Below, piece after piece: positions 19,702-28,802 of a stretch of DNA of 64,000 nucleotides. The position numbers were made by a program, and so were the translations under genes. Under the pieces are notes generated by a model. It searched no databases. It was not told where the DNA came from and saw only the letters and a list, made by a program, of their open reading frames with translations. Source of the stretch: Cohnella hashimotonis (GTDB lineage: Bacteria > Bacillota > Bacilli > Paenibacillales > Paenibacillaceae); NCBI RefSeq assembly GCF_030014955.1, contig NZ_JAGRPV010000001.1:3224001-3288000 (forward strand), read 5' to 3'. Each line of letters begins with the position of its first letter. Positions within the stretch are counted from its first letter, which is position 1.

Positions 19702-20397
19702 TCATTCTAAAAGACCCATCTTTTCGTATACGGCCTTCGTGACGACGCCGCTAGGGACGAGACCGTTTTGACGCTGGTATTTTTTTAATGCGGTTGTCGT
19801 GGAATACCTGAATCTGCCGTCACAGGGACCGTCGTAATATCCGGCGCTTTGCAAGCGGTTCTGAATGAGCTGAACGACTGCGCCGGCATCCCCTTCGCTG
19901 ATCGGTTTCAACTCCTGATTCGCTTCGCCTAGCACATGGCCGAATATGGTTACTTTTGTTCCGACGGGGATGATCTCGTATAATTCCTCGACATCCCGAT
20001 TTCGCATTCGGATACAACCGTGGCTGGCATGCTGGCCGATGGAAAACGGCTTGTTGGTGCCATGAATGCCGTATACCCCCCAGGGCACGTTTAAACCGAT
20101 CCAACGCGAGCCGAACGAAGGACCCCAATTTTTTCCCTTATACGTGACGATGTATTCGCCTACGGGAGTTGGCGTAGAAGGATTGCCGACCGCGACCGGG
20201 AAGCTTTTGTAAGGAATATGGTCCAGATAAACCAATAACCGATGCCGCTGCGGGAACACCTCGATCGTGATAAGGCCGGTATCTTTGACGATGGGAAGCG
20301 CCGGGTTCGCGCTTGTATTTAATGGCATAAATGATTGCATCAAAAAGAATAAAATCAGCATGCCGCTAACTTTTATCCGGTACCGGCTCATTCCCAT
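19702..20397 (-). CDS. L,D-transpeptidase (YkuD) with C-terminal peptidoglycan-binding domain
   Basis: A 231-residue exported enzyme: N-terminal signal/anchor (~11-30), YkuD catalytic domain (~42-155) with His112 and the HASHGCIRMRN motif (Cys128), and a PG_binding_1 domain (~168-228, 'GDAGAVVQLIQNRLQSAGYYDGPCDGRFRYSTTTALKKYQ'). Such enzymes make 3-3 cross-links or attach proteins, often in spore or stress contexts. The catalytic-then-binding domain order is common in Paenibacillaceae. It converges with the amidase gene across a shared terminator. Confidence 0.92.
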   Translation of the reverse strand: MGMSRYRIKVSGMLILFFLMQSFMPLNTSANPALPIVKDTGLITIEVFPQRHRLLVYLDHIPYKSFPVAVGNPSTPTPVGEYIVTYKGKNWGPSFGSRWIGLNVPWGVYGIHGTNKPFSIGQHASHGCIRMRNRDVEELYEIIPVGTKVTIFGHVLGEANQELKPISEGDAGAVVQLIQNRLQSAGYYDGPCDGRFRYSTTTALKKYQRQNGLVPSGVVTKAVYEKMGLLE

Positions 20398-20533
20398 ACC
20401 CCATTCGATTTTCCCTTATCTTGACCAAATGCCCCGAAATCATGCGATCGTTCGACACATATGCCGAGCTGTCGACTCATATCGTGAGATACAGGGAAAG
20501 AACGCGCTTGTTAAGACAGAGGAGGCAAATCAA

Positions 20534-21136
20534 ATGGCCGTTTCTTATATGGATTTCACTTCGCCTAACGTGCAGTTTGCGTACGATGTCAACCAAAACC
20601 GGACCTTCACGAAAGATAGCGCAAACTTTATCAACGCGCTCGGCATTCAGCAACTGAACACCCTCGGCAATGCTTCGCTGCTTGATATTTATATGTCCGC
20701 AGGCAACGTGGTGGAGCCGCATATTCATCAGAACGCTTCCGAACTCGTCTATCTCGTCTCGGGAGCGGCCGTCGTCTCCATACTTAATCCGTTTACCAAA
20801 GAAGTGCGAAACTTCGCCCTGAAGCCCGGACAGGTAGCCCTCGTGCCCCAAGGCTGGTTTCATTGGGAGATGGCGACGGAAAACCAAACGCATATTATCG
20901 CAATCTTTGACGCCCCGACTCCCGAGTTTATCGCCGTGTCGGATTTTCTGCGGCTCGCGCCCAGGAATATGCTTGCGCATACGTATTGTCTTGACGAGTC
21001 GCTTATTACCGCTGCGCTGGCGCCGATTAAGGATACGACGACGATCGGACCGCCCGCCAACTGCGGGAAAACGGTGGCATCGCCTTCGCAGCCTCGCATT
21101 CAGTACGGATTGCGCCCTAGCGGATACGGATCATAG
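20534..21136 (+). CDS. Cupin-domain protein (germin-like single domain)
   Basis: A 200-residue single-cupin protein with 'VVEPHIHQNASELVYLVSGAAVVSIL' (His-x-His plus Glu) and 'KPGQVALVPQGWFHWEMATENQTHIIAIFDAPTPEFIAVSDFL', so a metal centre is likely. The second half resembles oxalate-decarboxylase/germin-type cupins, including the post-cupin 'FLRLAPRNMLAHTYCLDESL' helix region, but no substrate can be read. AGGAGG lies 9 bases before the ATG at 20534. It stands alone, divergent from the L,D-transpeptidase gene and convergent with the gene at 21154. Confidence 0.8.
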   Translation: MAVSYMDFTSPNVQFAYDVNQNRTFTKDSANFINALGIQQLNTLGNASLLDIYMSAGNVVEPHIHQNASELVYLVSGAAVVSILNPFTKEVRNFALKPGQVALVPQGWFHWEMATENQTHIIAIFDAPTPEFIAVSDFLRLAPRNMLAHTYCLDESLITAALAPIKDTTTIGPPANCGKTVASPSQPRIQYGLRPSGYGS

Positions 21137-21153
21137 CGCATGCCGCATTCTAT

Positions 21154-21774
21154 TTAAGATTGAGAAGCAGGAACAAAGATGTTTAACAACCGGTTCAATG
21201 GGCGGTATTGGTGCTTTTCAATAAGTACGACCAAAACTTCATTTCCAATATCCGAGAAAAAGAATCTTTTACTGCTGCCGCTTGCGGCTAATAAATCAGA
21301 AAAAATCGTCAAAATTTCGAGGCTCAGCCAATCGTCGTTCGCGTGAATGGTATAGCGGCGGTTCGCGCCGTTTGCGTTAAAGGCGATCCAAACCTCGCCC
21401 GCTTCGATATCCACGTAATCTTCGATTTCAGTCACACTTAAAGCTGCCCCGACCATTTCCGCAATTCGTCTTATTGGCGAAACATAATCCCCGTGATCTT
21501 CGATACATTCGCGGTCGAAGCACCAAACGTCGTTAGAAGAATAAAGATCGATAGGCGTTGCCGCACGCTCTCGTTCGCCGCCCATGCGCATCAGGAGATG
21601 AATGTAAGGATTTTTTTCATAATCTTTGAACGCACGCCCTAAGATGTCGCCAATATCTATATTCGGCTTTAGTGTGATTCCAATTTCGGCAAGATTTGCG
21701 AGTTGATCTTCAATTGAAATCTGGACTGGCGGAGGCGTGTAAAACTTGCGCTTTCGCTTAAAAAATCGGAACAT
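21154..21774 (-). CDS. Uncharacterised protein
   Basis: A 206-residue soluble protein I do not recognise. It opens with a very basic segment (MFRFFKRKRKFY), then 'SIEDQLANLAEIGITLKPNIDIGDILGRAFKDYEKNPYIHLLMRMGGE' and a mixed beta/alpha region with 'NRRYTIHANDDWLSLEILTIFSDLLAASGSSKRFFFSDIGNEVLVVLI'. No signal peptide or membrane helix is visible. The pattern 'W-I-A-F-N...Y-T-I-H-A-N-D-D-W-L-S' suggests a compact enzyme-inhibitor or immunity-like fold, but this is a guess. It ends near the cupin stop and lies upstream of nothing obvious. Confidence 0.7.
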   Translation of the reverse strand: MFRFFKRKRKFYTPPPVQISIEDQLANLAEIGITLKPNIDIGDILGRAFKDYEKNPYIHLLMRMGGERERAATPIDLYSSNDVWCFDRECIEDHGDYVSPIRRIAEMVGAALSVTEIEDYVDIEAGEVWIAFNANGANRRYTIHANDDWLSLEILTIFSDLLAASGSSKRFFFSDIGNEVLVVLIEKHQYRPLNRLLNIFVPASQS

Positions 21775-21806
21775 TTATCGACCACTCCCACCGTTCAGGG
21801 CGTCAT

Positions 21807-23114
21807 TTATCGCGGATCCAGCCGATACAGTTCGCCATCGGCCGAGGTCAGATATAATTCTCCTTGCTCATCAAGGCCAAAGGTCGTGATGTTCAGCTCG
21901 GATTGCAGCAGCAACTCGTTGCCATAGTGGCCGCTCACCTCTTCCTTTAGCGCCCAGATCGCACCTGAGCCGTAATCGCCGTAAACGTACCTGCCCGCGA
22001 GTCCCGGTATCGCCGTACCGCGATAAACATAGCCGCCGGTCACGGACTGTCCATCCTCCCTACCGTAAGACCAAATTGGGGCGATCACGCCCGCTTGCTT
22101 AGCAGCGCTTTCGCAGCCGCTCGACGGCTCATAACAGCGATCGGCCTCTTTTAGCTTCCAGCCGTAGTTGCCGCCATTCACGATCTTGTCGATCTCCTCG
22201 AACTTATTCTGACCGACGTCCGCCGCCCACAGGTCCCCGGTATCGGCATCGAAGCTGAAGCGCCAAGGGTTTCGGAGTCCGTACGCATAGATTTCCTTTG
22301 CCCCGCCGCTTTTCGCGAACGGGTTATCCGCCGGAATCGCGTACGCCTTGTCGCCTTCAGCCTTGCCGATGTCGATTCGGAGAATCTTGCCGAGCAGCGT
22401 CTGCTTGTTCTGGCCGTTGCCTTGCGGATCTCCGCTGCCGCCCCCGTCCCCCGTCCCGATATACAGGTATCCATCCGGACCGAACGCCAGTTGACCGCCG
22501 TTATGATTCGCATAGAGTTGCTTAAACGTCATCAGCACTTTTTCATCTTTCCCGTCGCCTGACGCCGCCCGTTCTTCCAAAGGTAGACTGTAACGCGCAA
22601 TTATTGTATTCGTCCGGGTCGTATAGTTTACATAGATGAATCCGTTGACTTCATATTGAGGATCGAATGCCAGTCCCAGCAGTCCTTGCTCCGTCCCCTT
22701 GGAATAGACGCGGTCCGTCAGGTCCAGCAACGTTTCCGTTTTTCCGCCTTTGTCCGCCTCGGCCGCGCGGAGTGCAACGATTCGCCCTTCCTGCTCCGTC
22801 ACGTACAAACGGTCGCCCCTCGACTCGATTGCCGTCGGCCGGTCCAAATTAACCCCTTGGAAAACAGGCGTAAGCTTGACGTTCGCACGCGCGGATGAAT
22901 CGCCAGAGTCGTTGCCATCGTTGCCGCTCGCTTCGGTTGGGGTGCTTTCCGGTAGTTCAGCATTCGAACCGGATCCAGTCGTACCGCCCGTCGACTGCGA
23001 GCGCTGCGGTGATTCGCCGGGCATTCCCGCGCCTCCATCGCTTTCTTGCTTACAAGCTGCAGTACCCGCAAGCGCCAGACTCAGCAGCGCATACAGTCCC
23101 CATTTGATTTTCAC
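21807..23114 (-). CDS. PQQ-dependent sugar dehydrogenase-like lipoprotein (soluble GDH/aldose dehydrogenase family)
   Basis: A 435-residue lipoprotein. The lipobox ALAGTAAC is followed by a ~60-residue Gly/Ser/Asp-rich linker and a six-bladed beta-propeller: 'QGVNLDRPTAIESRGDRLYVTEQEGRIVAL', 'EQGLLGLAFDPQY', 'YANHNGGQLAFGPDGYLYIGTGDGGGSGDPQGNGQNKQTLLGKILRID' and 'YGLRNPWRFSFDADTGDLWAADVGQNKFEEID'. These match GDH-B/Asd-type propellers, whose conserved His (in the N-H-N-G segment) acts as base. Whether it carries PQQ is uncertain because many Gram-positive homologues lack a known cofactor source. Start: GTG at 23114 behind GGAGGGAG; the frame extends 10 codons further. Confidence 0.88.
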   Translation of the reverse strand: MKIKWGLYALLSLALAGTAACKQESDGGAGMPGESPQRSQSTGGTTGSGSNAELPESTPTEASGNDGNDSGDSSARANVKLTPVFQGVNLDRPTAIESRGDRLYVTEQEGRIVALRAAEADKGGKTETLLDLTDRVYSKGTEQGLLGLAFDPQYEVNGFIYVNYTTRTNTIIARYSLPLEERAASGDGKDEKVLMTFKQLYANHNGGQLAFGPDGYLYIGTGDGGGSGDPQGNGQNKQTLLGKILRIDIGKAEGDKAYAIPADNPFAKSGGAKEIYAYGLRNPWRFSFDADTGDLWAADVGQNKFEEIDKIVNGGNYGWKLKEADRCYEPSSGCESAAKQAGVIAPIWSYGREDGQSVTGGYVYRGTAIPGLAGRYVYGDYGSGAIWALKEEVSGHYGNELLLQSELNITTFGLDEQGELYLTSADGELYRLDPR

Positions 23115-23159
23115 GTCGTCTCCCTCCGTTCGGTCAGCGTTCATCTGCCCGTCTCACGA

Positions 23160-24137
23160 TCAGCCGATCCCCTGCTCCGTTTCTTCCCTCAGTTTTCTGA
23201 TATCGCTGATCGGCGGCAGGCCGAACAACCGAGCGTATTCGCGGCTGAATTGCGAGGGGCTCTCGTAGCCGACCCGGTACGCGGCATCCGCGGCATCGAC
23301 GGCTTCGGTCAGGAGCAGACGGCGCGCCTCCTGCAGTCGGATCCGTTTCTGATATTGCAGCGGACTGAGCGTCGTCATTTCCTTGAAGTAACGATGCAGC
23401 GACGAAGGGCCCATATGCGCCATTCTGGCCAGCTCGTCAATATGAAGCGTTTTGGCAAAGTCCTGCTTAATGCGGGCAATGACGCCGGCGATCCGGCTAG
23501 TGCCGCTTCCGGCCAGCGCGATCTGCTTGAAGGCTCCTCCCTGTCCTCCGCTTAATAACCTGAAATACATCTCGCGGACGACAAGCGGCGCCAAGTAAGA
23601 GATTTCGCGGGGCGTATCCAGCAGCTTCACGAGCCGCACCGCAGCGTCCAACAGTTCAGGACTCGTCCGGTCGACGAACGCGCCCCGCTTCAATTCCCTT
23701 GCGTCCTCTCCCGCTAGATCCGCACCTTTTATTACTTCAAGCACTTGCGCCGGGTCCAGCCCGAGCCGCATGCACAAGTAGGGCGATTCCGGAGAAGCTT
23801 GCAGCAGCCGGGAGGTAACCGGCAGGTCGACGGAAACGACAAAATGCGCGGAAGGGCCGTAAGTAAAGCTGTCGCCGCCAAGCATAACAATTTTCGTGCC
23901 GCGGGCGACGATGACGACTGCAGGCTCATAAATGGTATGAACGGGCAATGAAGACTTCGAGCTTCGAATCAGACGCAGAGACGGTATAGTCGTATCAAAG
24001 ATCCCATCGCTGCCGGTATTTCGTTCGATTAACGAGGCCAGCTCTGCGAGCTTGTCGACGAATGCAGGGCCGTTGTATGGCAAAAGCCCGTCTCTCTCGG
24101 CATGCCCCGGCAGGGCCATTATTTCCGATTGCGGCAT
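23160..24137 (-). CDS. AraC-family regulator (AraC_N type)
   Basis: A 325-residue regulator with the AraC_N cupin-like domain (PF06719; 'LIRSSKSSLPVHTIYEPAVVIVARGTKIVMLGGDSFTYGPSAHFVVSVDLPVTSRLLQASPESPYLCMRLGLD') and a C-terminal double helix-turn-helix ('HIDELARMAHMGPSSLHRYFKEMTTLSPLQYQKRIRLQEARRLLL', 'DAADAAYRVGYESPSQFSREYARLFGLPP'). This subfamily is very often divergent from an aldo-keto reductase or SDR gene that it controls, exactly the arrangement here with the gene at 24320. The 182-base divergent intergenic region should hold the operator. Confidence 0.92.
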   Translation of the reverse strand: MPQSEIMALPGHAERDGLLPYNGPAFVDKLAELASLIERNTGSDGIFDTTIPSLRLIRSSKSSLPVHTIYEPAVVIVARGTKIVMLGGDSFTYGPSAHFVVSVDLPVTSRLLQASPESPYLCMRLGLDPAQVLEVIKGADLAGEDARELKRGAFVDRTSPELLDAAVRLVKLLDTPREISYLAPLVVREMYFRLLSGGQGGAFKQIALAGSGTSRIAGVIARIKQDFAKTLHIDELARMAHMGPSSLHRYFKEMTTLSPLQYQKRIRLQEARRLLLTEAVDAADAAYRVGYESPSQFSREYARLFGLPPISDIRKLREETEQGIG

Positions 24138-24319
24138 TTGATTCCCTCCGTCGCTTGGCGATTGTGGTTAAGGTCATTATAGCACCGAACGATAGCTACA
24201 GCTGATCGATTGGAGGATTGGGCAACAACTTGGCACGATCCGGCTACCGGATCACCTGCCTGTCGTCGCATAATAAAGAGGCAGGTCCAACATACTTGTA
24301 CAAGAGAGGCGGATTGAAT

Positions 24320-25306
24320 ATGAAAAGAAGAACGTTAGGCAACGGCGGACTTGAAGTGTCGGCGCTCGGCCTTGGCTGCATGGGCATGTCCGACTTTTAT
24401 AGCGGCAGGGACGACGAAGAGTCGCTGCGCACCATCGACCGCGCCTTGGAGCTGGGTATCGACCTGCTGGATACGGCAGATATGTACGGCATAGGCAAGA
24501 ATGAACAATTGGTGGGCAAAGCGCTCAAGGGAAGACGCGAAAAGGCGATAATCGCAACCAAGTTCGGCAATGTGCGCAGCGAAGACGGCAAGTATCTCGG
24601 TATCGATGGCCGTCCTGAATACGTAAAAGCCGCCTGCGAAGCGAGCCTGCGCCGACTCGGCGTCGACTATATCGATCTTTACTATCAGCACAGAGTCGAT
24701 CCGAATACGCCGATCGAAGAGACGGTCGGCGCGATGGCCGAGCTGGTGCGCGAAGGCAAGGTTCGTTACCTCGGTCTGTCCGAAGCGGCGCCCGCTACGA
24801 TCCGCCGGGCGGCAGCCGTGCATCCGATCGCTGCGCTGCAGACGGAATATTCGCTCTGGAGCCGCGACGTCGAAGACGATATCTTGGCCGTATGCCGGGA
24901 GCTCGGCATCGGCTTCGTGCCCTATAGCCCGCTTGGCCGCGGCTTTCTGACCGGCCAGATCCGCAAGTTCGAGGATCTGGCCGAGGACGATTACCGCCGC
25001 TTCTCCCCGCGTTTCCAAGGCGACAACTTCCAGCGCAATCTGGATCTCGTTGAACGAGTCGCCGAGCTGGCCGCGGAGAAAGGCTGCGAGCCTTCTCAGC
25101 TGGCGCTGGCCTGGCTGCTGGCGCAGGGCGAAGACATCGTGCCGATTCCCGGCACGAAGCGGATCAAGTATCTGGAAGAGAATGTTGGCGCGCTTGAAGT
25201 CAAGCTTTCGCCAGAAGATCTTGCGCGTATCGACGACGCTGCGCCGCGAGGAACGGCCTTCGGCTTGCGCTATCCGGAAGCTTCCATGAATAGCGTGAAC
25301 CTGTAA
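24320..25306 (+). CDS. Aldo-keto reductase (AKR13-like)
   Basis: A 328-residue NADPH-dependent (beta/alpha)8-barrel reductase. The catalytic tetrad is visible: Asp (LLDTADMYG), Tyr in the same motif, Lys (IIATKFGN) and His (YYQHRVDP); the cofactor motif '[17 protein letters not shown]' near the C-terminus is typical of YakC/AKR13-type enzymes. The ATG at 24320 with GAGAGGCGG upstream matches the family start [24 protein letters not shown]. Natural substrates are small aldehydes or ketones, not determinable here. Regulated by the divergent AraC gene, by inference. Confidence 0.93.
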   Translation: MKRRTLGNGGLEVSALGLGCMGMSDFYSGRDDEESLRTIDRALELGIDLLDTADMYGIGKNEQLVGKALKGRREKAIIATKFGNVRSEDGKYLGIDGRPEYVKAACEASLRRLGVDYIDLYYQHRVDPNTPIEETVGAMAELVREGKVRYLGLSEAAPATIRRAAAVHPIAALQTEYSLWSRDVEDDILAVCRELGIGFVPYSPLGRGFLTGQIRKFEDLAEDDYRRFSPRFQGDNFQRNLDLVERVAELAAEKGCEPSQLALAWLLAQGEDIVPIPGTKRIKYLEENVGALEVKLSPEDLARIDDAAPRGTAFGLRYPEASMNSVNL

Positions 25307-25314
25307 CGCTATTT

Positions 25315-25358
25315 AAAAAACGCTTTGTGCGGAGATTTCTCCGTACAAAGCGTTTTTT
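25315..25358. terminator. Bidirectional terminator between aldo-keto reductase and heme-membrane-protein genes
   Basis: A long near-perfect stem (AAAAAACGCTTTGT paired with ACAAAGCGTTTTTT, plus inner GGAGA/TCTCC) begins 9 bases after the aldo-keto reductase stop. A- and T-runs flank the two sides, so it serves both convergent genes. Confidence 0.9.
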
Positions 25359-25375
25359 GTATAATGCCCTGTTTT

Positions 25376-25990
25376 TTACTTACGGGAAGCCATTCGCTCA
25401 ACGAATTCGATCAGCCCCCATAGCGCGACGATGCTTAAAGCCGCAATTATTGCGGAGCCGCCGGCATGTATAAACGCGACGACGCCAAAGGCAGTTGCCA
25501 GCAGAAAATGGATTTTGCGCGTATGCTTGCTCTTCAATCGGCGGATCAAGTAGCCATAGACCGCTAAAGTCAGCAGCAGCACGAATGCCGCAATGCCCGT
25601 ATACGTGTCGTCCTTGACGACCGCCTGCGTCAGAAAATAAATGCCGTGGGCCGCGATGAGCACGAGAGCCGCATATGCGACCGGTTGATGGAGACGATTG
25701 AACAAAGGAACAAGTTTTTTCACGATGGCCGACGGCGATCTACGCTTCTTTTTCAATCGCAGCCATGCGTAGCTGACAGCCGCACACCAGACGGCGATCG
25801 TGCCCAGCGTCCTGAACAAGCCCTCGCTTCCTTGCTCTCTGCGCTCCATGCCGGGAGGAACCTTGCCGAGGGACGATCCGCCGTGAGCGCCCCCAGGGTG
25901 GACAACTCCGAAAAACGCGAACAATATCAAGGCAATGCTGGCTAGAAGCGATATGGCTGCAGGAATATATAGGGTTCGACTTTGCTTCAT
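25376..25990 (-). CDS. Cytochrome b/ferric-reductase-like membrane protein
   Basis: A 204-residue membrane protein with about six helices. Two helices carry paired histidines 14 residues apart, 'LHQPVAYAALVLIAAH' and 'IHFLLATAFGVVAFIH', the arrangement that holds two hemes in b-type cytochromes and ferric-reductase-like domains. There is no C-terminal FAD/NAD domain, so it would need a partner. A soluble loop (~residues 29-62, 'HPGGAHGGSSLGKVPPGMERREQGSEG') faces outside. The ATG at 25990 is preceded by GAAGG; the open frame extends 20 codons further upstream. Confidence 0.75.
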   Translation of the reverse strand: MKQSRTLYIPAAISLLASIALILFAFFGVVHPGGAHGGSSLGKVPPGMERREQGSEGLFRTLGTIAVWCAAVSYAWLRLKKKRRSPSAIVKKLVPLFNRLHQPVAYAALVLIAAHGIYFLTQAVVKDDTYTGIAAFVLLLTLAVYGYLIRRLKSKHTRKIHFLLATAFGVVAFIHAGGSAIIAALSIVALWGLIEFVERMASRK

Positions 25991-26104
25991 GCCATTACCT
26001 TCTTTCGGGTCGTGATCGTGTGTCAAGCCTATGCGCAATGGGCTGCGCATTGTGGCTTATGTTTCGACAATACGATATACTTCTTAAAATTTAATGCTTT
26101 TTTA

Positions 26105-26617
26105 TTAACCAAATCTTAAGTCGTTGCGAGATGCCAATTCCTTGACCAGATTGTACCAGATAACGCCGCCGTGCTGCGATTCGGATTTGCCGCGGTTCAC
26201 GAACCCCTGCTTTTCATAAAAGGGGATCAACTCTTCTTTGCAAGTTAGCGTAATGCCTTCCCTTGCGTTTTCTTTTGCAAGTTCCTCCCACGTATCCATT
26301 AATTTTTTTGCGACGCCCTGCCCTCTTGCCTTCTCCGATACGGCTAATCCCAGAACGCTTTGATAGCCGCCCTTTTCGGGATTCTCCTTGATTTCTTTAA
26401 ACAAGTCGTCCGTTATGTACGGCCGATCAATGATGGGACCATTAATATAACCGAGTATTTCTCCTTCATCTTCCGCCACGACAAACGTATCGGGGATCAA
26501 AGCAATCCGCTCCGCAAAGGCCTCCTTGGTGGCAGCCTCCTCTTGGGAAAACCCTTCGTTTTCAATCCGTACAAGCTGCGCCAGATCTGAGGGTTGAACG
26601 TTTCTTAACACAAGCAT
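26105..26617 (-). CDS. GNAT-family N-acetyltransferase
   Basis: A 170-residue acetyltransferase of the GNAT fold, AANAT-like. It opens 'LVLRNVQPSDLAQLVRIENEGF', has 'TFVVAEDEGEILGYINGP' (beta4) and the acetyl-CoA P-loop 'SVLGLAVSEKARGQGVAKKLMDTWEELAKENAREGITLTCKEELIPFYEKQGF', with R-x-x-G-x-A in R-G-Q-G-V-A. Similar Firmicutes proteins act on small amines or unknown substrates. It is a single gene with no operon partners. Confidence 0.9.
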   Translation of the reverse strand: MLVLRNVQPSDLAQLVRIENEGFSQEEAATKEAFAERIALIPDTFVVAEDEGEILGYINGPIIDRPYITDDLFKEIKENPEKGGYQSVLGLAVSEKARGQGVAKKLMDTWEELAKENAREGITLTCKEELIPFYEKQGFVNRGKSESQHGGVIWYNLVKELASRNDLRFG

Positions 26618-26712
26618 GCCTAACCGTCCTCGTTTCCCGAATCATTGTGCCGCGCTCATCAATCTTCATTCATTTTAACGAATCTGCATGTTCGCATCAA
26701 TCGACGCAAAAA

Positions 26713-26736
26713 GGCCGGTGCATCCATGCACCAGCC
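26713..26736 (-). terminator. Terminator of the phyH gene
   Basis: Read on the minus strand, GGCTGGTGCAT and ATGCACCGGCC form a stem with one internal mismatch and a 2-base centre, followed by TTTTTGCG. It lies 22 bases past the phyH stop. Confidence 0.8.
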
Positions 26737-26758
26737 GCGAAGATTGTTTAAACCTATA

Positions 26759-27682
26759 TTAACCTCTCCAGTATTCTAAGTGCGGATAACGGAACGATTC
26801 CAAAGCCGTGCGTTCGCCGAGCGCAAATTCCCCATCCGGTTTGTAAACAAATGGCTCTTCGCCTTGTGCATATGAGGCGGCGGCCCTGCGCTCCAAGCAT
26901 TCGAGCAGCATCTGCTGCTTCAACCCGAGATACTCGTGCGTATGCGGTCCATAGTTCCATTCGATCTCGCCGGGGCGGAATTCGTAGTAAACCGTGCGGC
27001 GCAGCGGATTGCCGTCTCCCGCGGGCGAACCGTGCAGCACCGTGATGTCGTGGAAGATGGCATCGCCTGCTTCAAGCGGAACGGGAATGGCATCCTCCGT
27101 GCTGAATCGATCGGCTCCGTCCTGTTCGATCCGCGCTTTGCACGCCTCCTTCGACCACTTGTTGCTGCCGGGAATGACCCAAAGGCATGTCATCAGATCC
27201 GCCGAATCCAGGTAAAAATCGACGTTAAAAATAGGCCGGGGATCCGTGCAGCCAGCCGGTACCTCCGCATCGCGATGCCAAGGCACGATAATGCCTTCAT
27301 CCGGCATTTTAAGAACCATGGAATCCCAGGTTGGAATAAAGTTGTTGCCCTGCAGCTTCTCGACCGAGCGCAAAATAAAAGGGTGACCGAGAAGCGCCTT
27401 CATCGGATCGCTCTTGTCGATGACATACTCGACGCGGCGCAGTACGTTGCGGCCGGTTTTGCCGCCTTTGCCGTACATATAGTCAGGGTCGTCCTGAACG
27501 CCGGCCACGCCTTTGGCCACCTGCTTTTCCATCTCGGCTTGAACGGTCGCAAGCTCTTCTCCCCGAAGCACGCCTTTAATGACCAGAAATCCATTATCCA
27601 AAAAGAATTGAGCTTGCTCCTCCGTAATGCTGTTTTGCGTACGCGCGTCGGCAACTGGCATTTCGATCTGCGATTTGCTCAT
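26759..27682 (-). CDS. Phytanoyl-CoA dioxygenase (PhyH) family Fe(II)/2-oxoglutarate oxygenase
   Basis: A 307-residue non-heme iron oxygenase. The metal triad is His136-x-Asp138 (PWHRDAEV) and His216 (VLHGSPAG); the 2-oxoglutarate Arg is in 'RRTVYYEFRPGE'. The N-terminus 'EEQAQFFLDNGFLVIKGVLRGEELATV' is typical of PhyH proteins. In Paenibacillus such genes usually lie divergent to an AraC gene and are thought to act in sugar or secondary-metabolite use; the substrate is not predictable. GAGGAG precedes the ATG. The AraC gene starts at 27817 on the other strand. Confidence 0.9.
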   Translation of the reverse strand: MSKSQIEMPVADARTQNSITEEQAQFFLDNGFLVIKGVLRGEELATVQAEMEKQVAKGVAGVQDDPDYMYGKGGKTGRNVLRRVEYVIDKSDPMKALLGHPFILRSVEKLQGNNFIPTWDSMVLKMPDEGIIVPWHRDAEVPAGCTDPRPIFNVDFYLDSADLMTCLWVIPGSNKWSKEACKARIEQDGADRFSTEDAIPVPLEAGDAIFHDITVLHGSPAGDGNPLRRTVYYEFRPGEIEWNYGPHTHEYLGLKQQMLLECLERRAAASYAQGEEPFVYKPDGEFALGERTALESFRYPHLEYWRG

Positions 27683-27816
27683 CGTTTTGTCTCCTCTTCT
27701 CGTTTGGTTGTGCTCTCGAGAAAGATTTTAGCGAATAAATCGCCCGATGTATTTGGCAGGGACATTCAATCTTGTTGCCAAAATCACTTTCCTATACGAT
27801 AGATAAAAAGGAGACG

Positions 27817-28701
27817 ATGGCGATGAGCGATGAGAAACGGGAACATCCGGCATCCGGCGGTACGCCTTCGAGCGAAGCGTCACCGGATGTACCGGACTTT
27901 CAGTTCCCACCCTATATTACGCTGGCGCATTTATTTGACGCTCCGAAGGGTTGGGCGATTCACAACCGAACGATGGGCCAGTATGTCCTCCAATATGTCG
28001 TGGAAGGCAGAGCGGATTATCCGGTCGGCGGACATATGTATGCTACAGTCAAAGGCGACCTGCTGTTCCACCGCCCTGGCGAGCTTCACTCCATCTTAAC
28101 GTTGGAGGGGGAACCGTATATTTGTCTTTCCCTCGTGTTCCATTTCGGAGACCATGACTTTCCGATTAGCCAGCTGTTCGGAGACTCGCACTTGCTCGGC
28201 AACTATGCGGGCACCGAGCTCGAGAAAAAGCTGATCCGCCTAGTGCATCTGTATCGGCAGCCGGGTATTTCCTCGCAGCTGCAAGCGCAAGGCCTGCTGC
28301 TTGAGGCGCTCGGGGAAGCCGCGACCGGACTGAACCGAACGTCGACCGTATCAACCGTAGAGGAGCGAATAAAAGCCAAGCTCCTGCTGCTGCAAAATCA
28401 CATTCGCGAGCATTATGCGGAAAATGTCCAGCACAGCGATCTTGAACAGATCGCGGGGCTTAGCCGCAACTACATTATCGTGCAGTTCAAGCGTCAATTC
28501 GGACTTACGCCGATGCAATATTTGACTTGGGTGCGCATTCAAAAAGCGAGGGAGCTGGCGCTGCAGACCAATCTGTCGGTCAGCGAGATCGCGAACCTTG
28601 TCGGATACGCGGACGTACATACTTTCGGCAAAATGTTCAAGAAAAAAACGGGAACGAGCTTATCCCAGTTTTGCTCGGCGCTGGTTACTTATAAAGTTTA
28701 A
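27817..28701 (+). CDS. AraC-family regulator (cupin sensor), divergent from phyH
   Basis: A 294-residue regulator. The N-terminal half is an AraC cupin-like sensor ('IHNRTMGQYVLQYVVEGRADYPVGGHMYATVKGDLLFHRPGELHSI'), and the C-terminal ~100 residues carry 'DLEQIAGLSRNYIIVQFKRQFGLTPMQYLTWVRIQKARELAL' and 'SVSEIANLVGYADVHTFGKMFKKKTGTSLSQF'. The start is the ATG at 27817 with AAAAGGAG; the frame opens 15 codons earlier without a site. It very likely controls the PhyH oxygenase gene across the 134-base divergent region. Confidence 0.9.
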   Translation: MAMSDEKREHPASGGTPSSEASPDVPDFQFPPYITLAHLFDAPKGWAIHNRTMGQYVLQYVVEGRADYPVGGHMYATVKGDLLFHRPGELHSILTLEGEPYICLSLVFHFGDHDFPISQLFGDSHLLGNYAGTELEKKLIRLVHLYRQPGISSQLQAQGLLLEALGEAATGLNRTSTVSTVEERIKAKLLLLQNHIREHYAENVQHSDLEQIAGLSRNYIIVQFKRQFGLTPMQYLTWVRIQKARELALQTNLSVSEIANLVGYADVHTFGKMFKKKTGTSLSQFCSALVTYKV

Positions 28702-28802
28702 AAAGCTCGACGGTCGATCGCCGGTCGATTAGGCGGCAGCCCAATCCCCCGTATCTGCAAGCGCATATATTGGGCCAGAACCTATACGAGGAGTGATTTG
28801 GC

